Positions 1 to 10,479 of a stretch of 64,000 bases of DNA are shown in pieces. Position 1 is the stretch's first letter. Every line of letters starts with the position of its first letter. The stretch is from assembly GCA_963746735.1 (NCBI GenBank), contig CAVVCO010000037.1, forward strand, positions 1-64,000. The letters run 5' to 3'. This DNA comes from CAVSWT01 sp963746735 (lineage in GTDB: Bacteria; Bacteroidota; Ignavibacteria; Ignavibacteriales; Ignavibacteriaceae). Below the pieces are notes generated by a model, which had not been told where the DNA came from, did no database searches, and saw only the letters and a list, made by a program, of their open reading frames with translations. A program made the translations under genes and the position numbers.

Positions 1-2
1 TA

Positions 3-782
3 TTATTAAGAATTATATTCAAAGTGAAATGCTTGGTTCGTGAAGGATACAAAAAAGGAATAGAAAATAGCGGGAGAGTAAATTCAGATATGAATCTTTG
101 GAGAAGTTACTATCTTGCTCAAAAGATGCAGAGAGAAGTTTATGATTCAATTTCAGTTAGTGAGCATGATGCATATAATTTCTTTATAAAAAATCACAAT
201 GAAATCTTTAAGCCGGATGAAATTGATTTAGAAGAAATAATTGTGAGTAACCTCGATACGATTTCTTCAATATTAAATAAGATTAATAACGGTCTTACTT
301 TTAATGAAGCTGCAGAACAATATTGTATAATAGATTCAATAAGGCAAAGAGGCGGCCAGTTGGGCTATTTACCAATTAATAAATTGGGTGAAATTGGCGA
401 TATAGCTGAGAATATGAAAGCTGGGGAAGTTTACGGTCCAATAAAGGTTGCACAAGGTTATGCGTTGATTAAACTTAATGATATTAGAAAATCTGATGCA
501 CCGCAGGATACTTCGTTTGAAAAAAATAAGGCTGATATTATAGAGACAATTAAAAAAATAAAATTTGCCAAAAAAATTAAAGATTATGTAGCTAATCTTG
601 CATTAGAATATGGGATAAAAATAAATCAAGATATTTTTAAATCAATTCCCATACTTCAAATGAATACTGTTACCGTAAGACTGATTGGTTTTGGCGGGCG
701 TATGTTAGCATTTCCTTATTCACCTTTATTTTCTGACTGGCATAATGAATATTTAAACTTGCAGAATAATTTAGTTCAATAA
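3..782 (+). CDS. Parvulin-type peptidylprolyl isomerase, 5' end cut by the window
   Basis: The reading frame is open from base 3 with no stop upstream, so the GTG at base 24 is probably an internal codon and the true start lies outside the window. The middle of the fragment (about residues 55-155 counted from base 24) has the parvulin/PpiC pattern: a start of the type DLEEIIV, then RGGQLGYLP, then GEVYGPIKVAQGYALIKL. Proteins of this family (SurA, PpiD, PrsA) catalyse cis-trans isomerisation of prolyl bonds and help secreted or outer-membrane proteins fold in the periplasm. The remaining C-terminal tail of about 70 residues is not recognised. The next gene starts 62 bases downstream, and the isomerase is probably unrelated to the glycan genes. 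The family call is secure; the exact chaperone type cannot be set without the N-terminus. Confidence 0.8.
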   Translation, partial: LLRIIFKVKCLVREGYKKGIENSGRVNSDMNLWRSYYLAQKMQREVYDSISVSEHDAYNFFIKNHNEIFKPDEIDLEEIIVSNLDTISSILNKINNGLTFNEAAEQYCIIDSIRQRGGQLGYLPINKLGEIGDIAENMKAGEVYGPIKVAQGYALIKLNDIRKSDAPQDTSFEKNKADIIETIKKIKFAKKIKDYVANLALEYGIKINQDIFKSIPILQMNTVTVRLIGFGGRMLAFPYSPLFSDWHNEYLNLQNNLVQ

Positions 783-844
783 ATTAAAGAAGACTTGCAC
801 AACGTTTTTGATTAATTAGTTTATTTTTTAATTATGAGTAAATA

Positions 845-3248
845 ATGAAATTTTTCTTTATACTATTATTTCTTTTTTCCGCATTTGGTTTTTCTCAAGA
901 CTTTGTTTTCTTCAGCGATAGTCCTAACAATACTTATTATGATCAGAGTTTTGGATTTTATCAAGATGGCAGCACCGTAATTTTAGCAAATACAAGTAAA
1001 TTTCCCGTAGATATAAATCATAAATATTCGGGCGTAAATGCGTTAAGGTTAATGTGGAAATCAGCTCCCGGCGGTGACTGGGGTTTGGCTGTTGCTGCGG
1101 ACGGCTGGATTGCTCATGACGCAACAACAAAAGATTCAATTACTTTTGAAGTATACAGTGGCAACCAAATTGATTCTTCCTCAATGTTTTCAGTATTTAT
1201 AGAAGACACCCAAAACAATAAAACTCCAAAACAAAACCTTTCTAATTTTATTAATAAAATTGAAAAAAATAAGTGGATAAAAGTTGCTATCCCGCTTTCT
1301 GTTTTTACCTCAAATCCCGGAAACACTGATTTAACAAAAATTAAAACAATTTATTTTGCACAAGGCTTTGCGGATAATGTGCTGCATCTTGTTTACATCG
1401 ATGAGATTAGAATGACTTCAGTAAATGATACTAATTCAATTCCTCCATCTGTCCCAGCCGGATTGAATGCAACTGTATCAAATACTTCGATAAATTTAAC
1501 ATGGTCTCCTAACTCCGAAAGTGATCTTGCCGGTTATAGAATTTATAGAGCAGATAGCAGTAATTTTGAAATTATAGGGTTCACCGATAAATCTAAGAAT
1601 TCATATTCAGATTTGACGGGAATCCCGCCTAAAACTTTCAGCTACAAAATTTCTGCATATGATTTATATGGAAATGAATCTGCGTTAAGTGGTCAAATTA
1701 CAGAGACCACAACAACTGCTTCTGATAGTCTATTGTTAGATATGGTTCAGCAAGCAACATTTAAATATTTTTGGGATTATGCACATCCCGTTTCAGGTCT
1801 TGCACGTGAACGCCTAGGGTCTGGAGAGACATGTGCAATTGGTGGCTCCGGATTTGGAGTAATGGCAATCTTAGTCGGAATTCAAAGAGGGTTTATTAGC
1901 AGAGCTCAAGGAGTTGCTAGGATGTTAACTATTTTAAATTTTCTTTCAACTAAGGCAGATAGATTTCACGGCGCCTTTCCGCATTGGATGAATGGTTCAA
2001 CCGGAAAAGTAATTCCTTTTGGTACAAAAGATGACGGCGGTGATATTGTTGAAACTGCATATATGATAGAAGGATTATTAACAGCACGGCAATATTTTAA
2101 TCAAGATAATTCGGATGAAAAACAAATTAGAGATCTAATTACATCAATCTGGGAAGGCGTGGAATGGGACTGGTATAGAAAAGATAACGGGGATTTCATT
2201 TACTGGCATTGGTCACCAAATTACAATTGGGATATGAATTTCCCTATTTCAGGCTTTAACGAAACAATGATAGTATATCTACTTGCTATCGCTTCTCCAA
2301 CTCATCCGGTCCCAGCAATACTATACTACAAAGGATGGGCAAGTAATTCCAATTATAAAAATGGAAAATCATTTTATGGTATTCCATTATATGTGGGATT
2401 TGATTATGGCGGCCCGTTATTCTTTGTTCATTATTCATTTTTAGGATTTGACCCCAGGAACAAAAAAGATATCTATACAAATTATTTTATAAATAATAGG
2501 AATTATACACTAATTGACCAAGCTTATTGTGCAGACAATCCACATAATTTCCCAGGATATAGTGAAGATACATGGGGTTTAACAGCCAGCGATAATCCCT
2601 GGGGATATGGTGCCCAAAGTCCAACTAACGACAACGGTACTATTACTCCATCTGCTGCTTTATCATCAATACCTTATACTCCTGAACAATCAATGAAAGC
2701 ATTAAAAAGTTTTTATTATATATACGGTGATAAGCTTTGGGGAACTTATGGTTTTTATGATGCATTTAATCTTAGCCAAAATTGGTATGCAAGCAGCTAT
2801 ATAGCAATTGATCAAGGCCCAATTATAGATATGATCGAAAATTATAGGTCACAATTGCTTTGGAAAAATTTTATGGCAAATCCTGAAATTCAACCAATGC
2901 TTGATGCCATTGGTTTTATGCCAGATTCAACCTCAACAGAGTGTTAATGAAATTCAAGCAAATAATGTCAGCAACTTTAAGTTGATTGGAAATTATCCTA
3001 ATCCGTTTAATCCCTCAACAACTATTGAATTTTCAATTCCTAAAACTCAATTAGTTTCTGTAGTAATTTATGATGTATTAGGAAGACAAATTAAATCTTT
3101 ATTTAACAGCGAACTTACTTCAGGAAAACATGATGTTGTTTGGGACGGTAAAAATAATATTGGCGAAACCGTTAATTCTGGAGTGTATTTTTATACTGTA
3201 AAAACATCTAATAAATTGTTAACTGGTAAAATGATTCTTCAAAAGTAA
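845..3248 (+). CDS. Secreted GH144-family beta-glucanase with CBM-like, FnIII and T9SS sorting domains (one frameshift)
   Basis: A signal peptide (residues 1-17) precedes a galactose-binding-like beta-sandwich (about 20-193), a fibronectin type III domain (about 198-290) and a glycoamylase-like PF10091/GH144 catalytic domain (about 295-690). Family features seen are the GFNETMIVYLLA block, the SAALSSIPYTPEQ region and the IDQGPIIDMIENYRS block. The first frame stops at 2947; the next frame continues at once with a T9SS C-terminal sorting domain (NYPNPFNPSTTIEF, then the final GKMILQK). Removing one base at about 2934-2945 joins them into one protein of about 800 residues. GH144 members are known as endo-beta-1,2-glucanases, so this enzyme may cleave beta-1,2-glucan at the cell surface. 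It heads a group with a second GH144 and a GH3 fusion. Substrate is inferred; other glycoamylase-like activities are possible. Confidence 0.82.
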
Positions 3249-3299
3249 ATTATTAAAAATTTTAATTTAACATAATCTAAAAAGCAAGAATAATTCTAT

Positions 3300-4688
3300 A
3301 TGAAAAAAAATCATTTTGTTATTTTATTTCTTCTGGTTTTATTCTTTTCAAACTGCAATCCCAAAACTGGAAATGAAAAGCCTGAAAAAACAAATCAACA
3401 ACTAACTAAAGAAGATTCTACTTTTTTAGATAGTGTTCAATACAGAACATTTCAATATTTTATTGATGAGACAAATCATAAAATTGGATTGGTAAGGGAT
3501 AGAACACAGGATTGGTCGGCGGCTTCAATATCTGCAACAGGCTGGGGAGTAATGGCGTGGGCAATCGGTGCAGAGCACAAATGGATCACAAGAGAAAAAG
3601 CTAGAGAATTAACACTAAATCTCTTAAACTTTTTAATGGATTCCGAACAAAGTGCAAAAAAAGATGCAACTGGTTATAAAGGGTTCTATTATCATTTTTT
3701 AAATATGGAAACAGGTAAGAGAGAATGGAATTGCGAACTTTCAACAATAGATACCGCTTGGCTTCTCGCAGGGATTAGATTTGCGGCTCAATATTATAAT
3801 CAAGATAACAATGGGGAAAAGCAAATTAGAGAAATTGCAGATTCATTGGTAAACAGAGTTGACTGGGATTGGACAATTATTCAAAAGTCTAAACATGAAG
3901 GGCACGAAAATTTAATTGCTATGGGTTATAAACCTGAAGAAGGTTTAGGGGACTTCGGATGGTACGGTTATACCGAAGCTCTTTATTTATATATTTTGGC
4001 TGCCGGAACAAATTTGAGCAATCCGCTTAAAGCATATCAGCAATGGCAATCCGGCTACAAATGGGAAGAACCGTACAAAGGATTGGGCCATGTGATTTTT
4101 CCACCTTTATTTGGACATCAATATTCTTATATGATGATAGATTTTAGAAATCTTGCAGATAGTTATATGAAGAAAAAAGGAATTGATTACTTTGAAAATT
4201 CTAAAAGAGCAACTTTATCTAATCGGGAGTTTTGTATACAAAATCCAAATGGCTGGGCAGGTTATGATTCTTTAACTTGGGGAATTAGTGCCTGTGACGG
4301 CCCCGGCGATTTTAAAAAAGATGGTAAAAAGTATTATAGTTATGCCGGCAGGGGAGCAACAGGGCCAAATGATTTTCTATTTGACGATGGGACTCTAACT
4401 CCCACTGCAGCAGGCGGTTCAGTTCCATTTGTTCCTGAAATTTGTATTGCGACATTAAAAAATATGTATGATAAATACGGTTCACAAGGATTGTGGGGAA
4501 AATACGGATTTAAGGATGCATTTAATTTAACTCTTAATTGGTATGATAAAGATTATTTAGGATTAGATGAAGGCCCAATATTAATAATGATTGAAAATTA
4601 TCGTACGGGTTTGATTTGGAAATATGCCATGAAAGATACTATAATTCAAAAAGGACTTTCACGTTTAGGCATAACTAAAATGAACTGA
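3300..4688 (+). CDS. GH144-family glucanase, putative lipoprotein
   Basis: The protein has 462 residues. A hydrophobic leader ends in LFFSNC, with Cys19 a likely lipidation site, although Asn just before the Cys is not a standard lipobox residue. The rest is a single PF10091/GH144 domain with the same landmarks as its neighbour at 845: a GWYGYTEALYLYILAAG block, TPTAAGGSVPFVPE and DEGPILIMIENYRTGLIWK. It lacks the CBM-like, FnIII and T9SS modules. It begins 51 bases after the first GH144 and is probably co-transcribed with it. A secreted multidomain enzyme paired with a membrane-anchored single-domain paralogue suggests sequential trimming of one glucan, with this one acting on shorter pieces. 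The family assignment is strong; beta-1,2 specificity is inferred from the characterised GH144 enzymes and from the adjacent GH3. Confidence 0.82.
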   Translation: MKKNHFVILFLLVLFFSNCNPKTGNEKPEKTNQQLTKEDSTFLDSVQYRTFQYFIDETNHKIGLVRDRTQDWSAASISATGWGVMAWAIGAEHKWITREKARELTLNLLNFLMDSEQSAKKDATGYKGFYYHFLNMETGKREWNCELSTIDTAWLLAGIRFAAQYYNQDNNGEKQIREIADSLVNRVDWDWTIIQKSKHEGHENLIAMGYKPEEGLGDFGWYGYTEALYLYILAAGTNLSNPLKAYQQWQSGYKWEEPYKGLGHVIFPPLFGHQYSYMMIDFRNLADSYMKKKGIDYFENSKRATLSNREFCIQNPNGWAGYDSLTWGISACDGPGDFKKDGKKYYSYAGRGATGPNDFLFDDGTLTPTAAGGSVPFVPEICIATLKNMYDKYGSQGLWGKYGFKDAFNLTLNWYDKDYLGLDEGPILIMIENYRTGLIWKYAMKDTIIQKGLSRLGITKMN

Positions 4689-4737
4689 ACTCATTTTAAT
4701 TAAATTTAATTTTTTCCCCCTCAATTAATAAAAAGAT

Positions 4738-7700
4738 ATGAAACATTTTTACAGAATCCTTTTTCTGTTATTATTTATTTCTCAATTCAAAATCTATTCC
4801 ACAAGATTATATTTTCTTTTTAGATAGCCAGAATGAATTTTCATATCCCAATAGCTGGGGATTTGAAACATCACCAAGCAATCTTGAGTTGGTCTTTGGG
4901 AAATTTCCTATCAGCACAAAATATAAATTCTCCGGAGAAAATAGTTTAAAGCTTCATTGGAAATCTTTAGAAGGGGGTAACTGGGGAGTTGCTGCTGCAA
5001 CCGACGGCTGGTCGCCAAATGATTTTACTTTAAAAGATACAATTTCTTTTATGCTTTATTCAGCAAAAGAAATAGATCCAAAAAGTTTTCCGTTAATGTA
5101 TCTCGAAGATGTTTATAATAACAAAACATTAAAAGTTTCAGTCGCAGATTATGTAAAAAATATTAGGGCTAAAAAATGGCAGAAGATTTCTATCCCAATT
5201 TCATGGTTTCAAAGAAAATATTAATAATGTAAATCTTAAAAAAGATAAAAACTATTTTTTGGGGACAAGGAATTGCTGATAACTTAGAACATACAATTTA
5301 CATTGATGATTTAAAGATTACTGGAGGAAAAATAATTGACGGCGATTCAACAGTTGTAATTGTTGTTCTAGGTTCTTCAACAGCGGAAGGAGTTGGGGCA
5401 CACCCAATAGACAGCGCCTGGGTGAATAGATATAGAAGTTATATTAAAAGTATTGATTCATCTTACTATGTTATCAATCTTGGTATTGGCGGTTATTCAA
5501 CATATCAGATTATGCCAAATCGATTTCATCCACCTCAAGAAAGACCAAAACCAAGCATAACAAAAAATATAACTTACGCACTTACATTTCATCCTTCGGC
5601 ACTTATAATAAATCTTCCTTCTAATGATGCTGCATATGGTTATTCCAATTCTGAACAATTAAAAAACTATGATACAGTAATGGCGATCGCTTCAAAACAT
5701 AAAATACCTGTTTGGATAGCCACACCTCAGCCAAGAAATTTACCGATTGCAATTATCAATGATCAAATAAATTTGCGCGATACAATTATTAATAGATATG
5801 GAGAAAAAAGTCTCGACTTCTGGAATCCATTTGCGAACCCTGATGGAACTCTGGATAGTATTTATGGATTTGGAGACGGTATTCATTTAAATAATCTGGG
5901 GCATCGAATCTTATTTGAAAAAGTTGTTGATGCTGACATTTTAGATCATCTAAATAGAAAAATTAATTATACAAAACCGCTTGTTGCCTCAAAATCTCAG
6001 AAAGAAATTTTTATTGATAGCTTGATGCTGAAGATGACCCTTGCCGAAAAAGTTGGACAGCTTGTGCAGATAGTTGGAGTTGATAAAGTTGATGAAAATT
6101 GGGTAAGGCAAGGTAAAGTTGGTTCATATTTATCGGGAGTTTGGAATCCAGAAAAAGCTCAAGAGCTGCAAAAAATAGCAGTTGAAGAATCGCGAATGAA
6201 AATTCCTTTATTATTTGCAAATGATATCATTCACGGTTTCACAACAATTTTTCCTGTTCCTTTAGCTCAATCATGCAGCTGGGATCCTGAATTAGTGAAA
6301 AGAGCATATCATATTTCTGCATTTGAAGCAGCTTCAGAAGGCACTCATTGGACGTATGCCCCAATGGTTGATATATCAAGAGATCCGCGTTGGGGAAGGG
6401 TTGTGGAAGGATCAGGTGAAGACCCATATTTAGGTAGTGTAATGGCAGCGGCTCGTATAAAAGGGTTTCAAGGGGACTCATTAAGTGATGAAGGAACAAT
6501 CGCTGCAACAGCAAAACATTACGTCGCTTACGGTGCGGTTGAAGCTGGAAGAGATTATAATTCAGTAAATATTGGTAAAAGAATTTTAAATGAAGTATAT
6601 ATGCCGCCATTTAAAACTGCAGTAGATAGTGGTGTGGCAACAATTATGAGCGCGTTTAATGACATTGATGGAATTCCTGCATCAGCAAATCACTATACAT
6701 TAACTGAAGTTTTAAGAAATGAATGGAAGTTTAAGGGGTTCGTTATTAGTGATTTTAATTCGGTTGCTGAATTAGTTCCTCATGGAATTGCTGCGAACAA
6801 AACTGAAGCTGCTTTAGAAGGCTTAACTGCCGGTGTGGATGTTGACATGGTAGGAGACACAACTTTAGGAAATATTTATTCTCCCAATCTTGAAGAATTA
6901 GTTAAAGAAGGAAAACTTTCCGAAGATTATATTAATCAATCGGCAAAAAGAGTCCTAGAACTGAAATATGATTTAGGCTTATTTAAAAATCCTTATATCG
7001 ATAAAAAATATTTTGAAAAGCATTCGATTAGTCAGGATGAAAAAAATAAAACGGCACTTCAACTTGCAAGAGAATCAATAGTTCTTCTAAAAAATAAAAA
7101 TAAGATTTTACCATTAAATAAAAATATTAATTCTATAGCTGTTATTGGTCCATTAGCTAACGATGTAAATAATATTCAAGGCGGCTGGAATGGTAAAGGT
7201 AAAAAAAATAAATTAATCTCTATTCTTGAAGTAATTAAAAACAAAGTTTCTTCGAGCACTAAAATTTATTACGCAAAGGGTTGTGAAATAAATGATTCAA
7301 ACAAAGACGATTTTGATGAAGCTATTGATGCAGCAAAAAAGTCAGATGTTGCAATAGTAGTTGTAGGCGAGTCAAGCGATATGAGTGGTGAAGCTGCAAG
7401 TAAAACAAATTTAAATTTACCTGGCGTTCAAGAAGATTTAATAAAGCAAATCCAAAATGCTGGAACTCCCGTAATTGCAGTTTTAATAAATGGACGGCCG
7501 TTAACTATTAGCTGGCTTAACGAAAATGTGGATGGAATTATTGAAGCCTGGTATTTAGGTGATCAAGCCGGAAATGCAATTACAGATGTTATATTAGGGG
7601 ATTATAATCCTTCCGGAAAACTTACCATGACTTTCCCAAGATCTGTTGGGCAAATTCCAATTTATTATGATTATAAAAATACTGGAAGGCCCTTTGTTGC

Positions 7701-8136
7701 AGATGATAAATACACATCAAAATATTTAGATTTACCTAATACGCCTCTTTATCCTTTTGGATTTGGCTTGAGCTACACAAGCTTTAAATACAGCAACTTA
7801 CAAATACTTCCATCTTCTACTACGATCGGTGATACGTTGCTAGCTTCTGTTGAAGTTACAAATAATGGTGATATTGGAGGAGACGAAATTGTTGAAATGT
7901 ATATTCGAGATGAAGTTGCAAGTGTAACCCGTCCTTTAAAAGAATTAAAAGGTTTTCAAAGAATAAAATTAAAACCTAATGAAACTAAAAAAGTGTTTTT
8001 TACAATTACTCCTGATATGCTTTCATTTTTTGGCTTGGATATGAAAAAAATTATTGAACCTGGAAAATTTGATGTAATGATTGGAGGAAGTTCGGATAAA
8101 GTAATATCAAAGAGTTTTGAATTAATTTCAAATTGA
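4738..8136 (+). CDS. CBM-like / SGNH hydrolase / GH3 beta-glucosidase fusion (three frameshifts)
   Basis: Read through three single-base insertions (about 4800, 5212 and 5249), one gene of about 1131 residues emerges. It has a signal peptide, then a beta-sandwich like the one in the GH144 at 845 (GGNWGVAAATDGW against GGDWGLAVAADGW). An SGNH/GDSL hydrolase follows, with block I LGSSTAEGVG, block III NLPSNDA and block V DGIHLNNLGH. A complete GH3 comes last: the N-terminal barrel has AKHYVAYGAVEAGRDYN and the nucleophile Asp in VISDFN, and a C-terminal domain and an Fn3-like domain close the protein. GH3 enzymes release terminal glucose; SGNH enzymes usually remove acyl groups. The pairing suggests de-esterification plus exo-hydrolysis of a substituted glucan. 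Both active sites look intact. The break positions may be sequencing errors, since corrected frames give continuous homology. Confidence 0.75.
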
Positions 8137-8856
8137 ATAATTAATTCAAAGAGTTTGTGAAGGATAATAAAAAATATTAATGCAGAAAAATTATTTCAAC
8201 AATTGGAACAACCACCACAGCGCTTCCTTTAATTAATTCTTTAACGTCTAATAACTTTAATTCTGAATCCGAAAAAAAATGATATAGAAAAAAGCAGATT
8301 ATAAAAAGAATTCTAAAAAGAAACAAAACAATCAATCTAAAAATAATTAACTAATTGTTTAATTTCAGATTTCCCTAAATGTAGGTATTCACTAGTCTGC
8401 ATTTATCTGCAGTCATTATTGTTTTACCATGGCTAATTTTCAAGATGTTAAGCGATAAACGCAGTTGATTTTTTTCGAGTTTTTAGGGTAATTATAAGAT
8501 CTATTAAAACACAATAAATGATTAGCCTAAGGAAGTACGAAATCATGTCGTTAGAATGTTGGTACTCAAAGAAAGCAAAGAGGCTATGAATATTTTAATC
8601 GATGCTTAAAATGATGAAAATAAAGAAGTAGGGTAATAGATAATTAAATTTTCTCTGATTTATCATTTCTTGAAATCAATGATGTGGTGATGATCTTTAT
8701 CTTATCCCGATTATGAAAATAAATATAGATGATATATCTGGTAATATAAAGAAAGAACTGGTGCTTAAACTGTTCAATAGTATATTTGTCAATTATCCGT
8801 GAAAAGATTCGTGAAAATAATAATACTAAATCTAATAAAACGAGTAAAAAGGAATC

Positions 8857-8997
8857 TCAGAAATAATTTTTCTTTTGTTTTAGCAATATTTTTGAACCTT
8901 CAGAAAGAAGATATAAATTACAAAATTTATGCACATCTAGATTCAACCGTTTTTCACCTCTTTTTATGCGGCTAATATATATTGGAATTTTAAGGGA
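8857..8997 (-). pseudogene. Possible remnant of an XRE-type helix-turn-helix regulator
   Basis: On the minus strand the stretch reads IPIYISRIKRGEKRLNLDV followed by a short tail to a stop at 8857. XRE-family DNA-binding domains typically read YISRIERGxRxPxLxxL at the recognition helix and the turn after it, which is the only basis for the call. No upstream half of the domain is readable in the same frame, so any gene is broken. The resemblance is short and could be chance. Confidence 0.22.
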
Positions 8998-9032
8998 TAA
9001 AAAGTTCGAAGTTTCGGGGCACTCGCGGAGCC

Positions 9033-9064
9033 AAAAAACCTCAGAAAATAAACTGAGGTTTTTT
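9033..9064. terminator. Bidirectional intrinsic terminator
   Basis: A perfect inverted repeat, AAAAAACCTCAG / CTGAGGTTTTTT, encloses an 8-base loop (AAAATAAA). The A-run on one side and T-run on the other make a terminator that works in either direction. It lies in the decayed region with no intact gene ending close by, so it may be left from a lost gene. It would also insulate the kinase operon from upstream transcription. Confidence 0.75.
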
Positions 9065-9380
9065 ATTTTTAAATGAAGTATTATCAATACATACCTGAAT
9101 CAAAAATTATTGAACAATAATATATTGGAAGATCAGCAAATGAAGTAAGAAGATTGAACTTTCACAAATCAAAAGAAAATAGATTTACCTCAACATACAT
9201 AATCGTATTTAAACAAAAATTTGAGATTTCTCTGGGGATAATTTCTTGTTTTCATCCGATTCATATTTATATTACTCCCAATTATAATATCCAAAAAAAT
9301 ACCCAAAAGTTTATTTTCAAGGTCAAAGAGATAACGCAGAATTTCAAATGGTTCCAAATATGTTAAATAAATTAATATAA

Positions 9381-9470
9381 TTAGAAGAAATTGTTTATGC
9401 TGATGCTGTATTTATAACTCCTCCAAATCTTCACCAGAAAAAAGTTAAAAATAAAATGATAAAGCATGGA
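9381..9470 (+). pseudogene. Possible remnant of a Gfo/Idh/MocA-family oxidoreductase
   Basis: The plus-strand frame reads LEEIVYADAVFITPPNLHQ and continues KKVKNKMIKHG. This resembles the end of the Rossmann fold in Gfo/Idh/MocA sugar dehydrogenases, where DAVxIxTPNxxHxxxAxxALxxGKH is typical. The frame has no start, lacks the catalytic half and runs into the kinase start downstream. The family includes many sugar dehydrogenases, so a relic beside a sugar kinase is plausible. The match is about 25 residues and remains tentative. Confidence 0.3.
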
Positions 9471-9543
9471 TTAAGTGATAGCTATTTTAATATTTTAACG
9501 GTGAGTTTGTTCAGTTTGTTTTTGTATTTGAAAGGAATGAAGT

Positions 9544-10440
9544 ATGAGATTAGGAATTGATTTTGGGGGGACAAATATAAAAGCTGGAATATTTTCTGAA
9601 GAAGGTAAAACACTTTTCTTTAGCGAACAGAAATTATTAAAATTTACTGCTAACGGAAATCTTTTAATAAATTTAATAAATCATGCTAAAGAAATAAGTG
9701 AAGGATTTAATTTATTGCAAGGCGGACTTGCAATTAAAGGTTTAATAAACTCTGAAACTGGAATTTTAGAAGATGACATTGGTGCCGGTTCATTATTATC
9801 AGGAATAAATCTTAAGAAAACATTTGAAGATGCGTTACACATTCCCTTTAAAGTTGAAAATGATGCACGTGCCTATGCTTGGGGTGAATATAAATTTGGT
9901 GCGGGTTATGGAAGTACTGCACTGGTTTGTATGACATTCGGAACGGGCTTAGGCTGTTCGTTAGTTGTAGATGGAGAACCTTATAAAGGTTCAGATACTT
10001 TAGGCGGCTTGCTTGGTGGGCACATTAGTATTGATAAAAATGGGCCTGAATGTCCTTGCGGCAATAAAGGCTGCCTAGAATTATATTGTTCGGCCACTGC
10101 ATTTACTCAAACAGTACAAAACACATTTCATGAATTCAATAATTCAGAGGATACATTAAAAGATTATTTTAATGCATTAAAGAAAAATGAAAGAAAATAT
10201 TTTAATTTGCTTAATGAGTTTCAAGAGAATTTATCAATTGGTATTGTCAACGTAATACATGCATACGGGCCAGATGTGGTTGTATTGGGGGGAGGAGTGA
10301 TGAATAGTTCTGAAATAATATTGCCGAGATTAATTGAACTTGTGCATAAAAGAGCCTGGACATTTCCAAGAAAAAAAGTGAAAATTAAAGTTTCTGAATT
10401 AGGAAATAAAGCTGCAGCAATTGGAGTTGCTTTTCTTTAA
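9544..10440 (+). CDS. ROK-family sugar kinase (glucokinase/mannokinase type)
   Basis: The 298-residue protein opens with the ATP-binding loop GIDFGGTNIKAGIF. It has the catalytic Asp in VENDARAYAWGE and the ROK zinc motif CPCGNKGCLE (about residues 168-177) after GGHISID. No DNA-binding domain or signal peptide is present, so it is a cytoplasmic kinase and not a NagC-type regulator. The start is supported by AAAGGA shortly upstream. ROK kinases phosphorylate glucose, mannose, fructose or N-acetylated hexosamines at C6 or an equivalent position; sequence alone does not tell which. The mannose-6-phosphate isomerase and sugar porter that follow, in the same orientation, favour hexose or mannose uptake and phosphorylation. 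Confidence 0.87.
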   Translation: MRLGIDFGGTNIKAGIFSEEGKTLFFSEQKLLKFTANGNLLINLINHAKEISEGFNLLQGGLAIKGLINSETGILEDDIGAGSLLSGINLKKTFEDALHIPFKVENDARAYAWGEYKFGAGYGSTALVCMTFGTGLGCSLVVDGEPYKGSDTLGGLLGGHISIDKNGPECPCGNKGCLELYCSATAFTQTVQNTFHEFNNSEDTLKDYFNALKKNERKYFNLLNEFQENLSIGIVNVIHAYGPDVVVLGGGVMNSSEIILPRLIELVHKRAWTFPRKKVKIKVSELGNKAAAIGVAFL

Positions 10441-10479
10441 TGAAAAGAAAAAGTCTAACATTTACTTATAGGTTTTTAA

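Larger units (their letters stand above)
8137..9543 (+). other. Gene-poor decayed region
   Basis: These 1.4 kb hold no convincing intact gene. Stops are frequent in all frames and the short open stretches look like remnants. One minus-strand piece near 8857-8997 resembles the end of an XRE helix-turn-helix domain, and one plus-strand piece near 9381-9470 resembles a Gfo/Idh/MocA oxidoreductase. A short lysine-rich tail is readable at about 8800-8866 (REKIRENNN followed by a Thr/Ser/Lys-rich stretch). A strong hairpin terminator lies at 9033-9064. The stretch separates the glucan genes from the kinase operon and may be a site of past gene loss or insertion. No transposase or terminal repeats were recognised. 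Confidence 0.5.

Noticed and set aside
2901..3248. Separate small protein with a T9SS sorting domain
   Set aside because: It consists only of linker and sorting domain, lies in the next frame and overlaps the end of the GH144 gene, so it is the GH144 C-terminus split by a one-base insertion.
9154..9366. 70-codon open frame on the plus strand in the decayed region
   Set aside because: The composition is low-complexity and AT-driven, with no domain resemblance and no ribosome-binding site.
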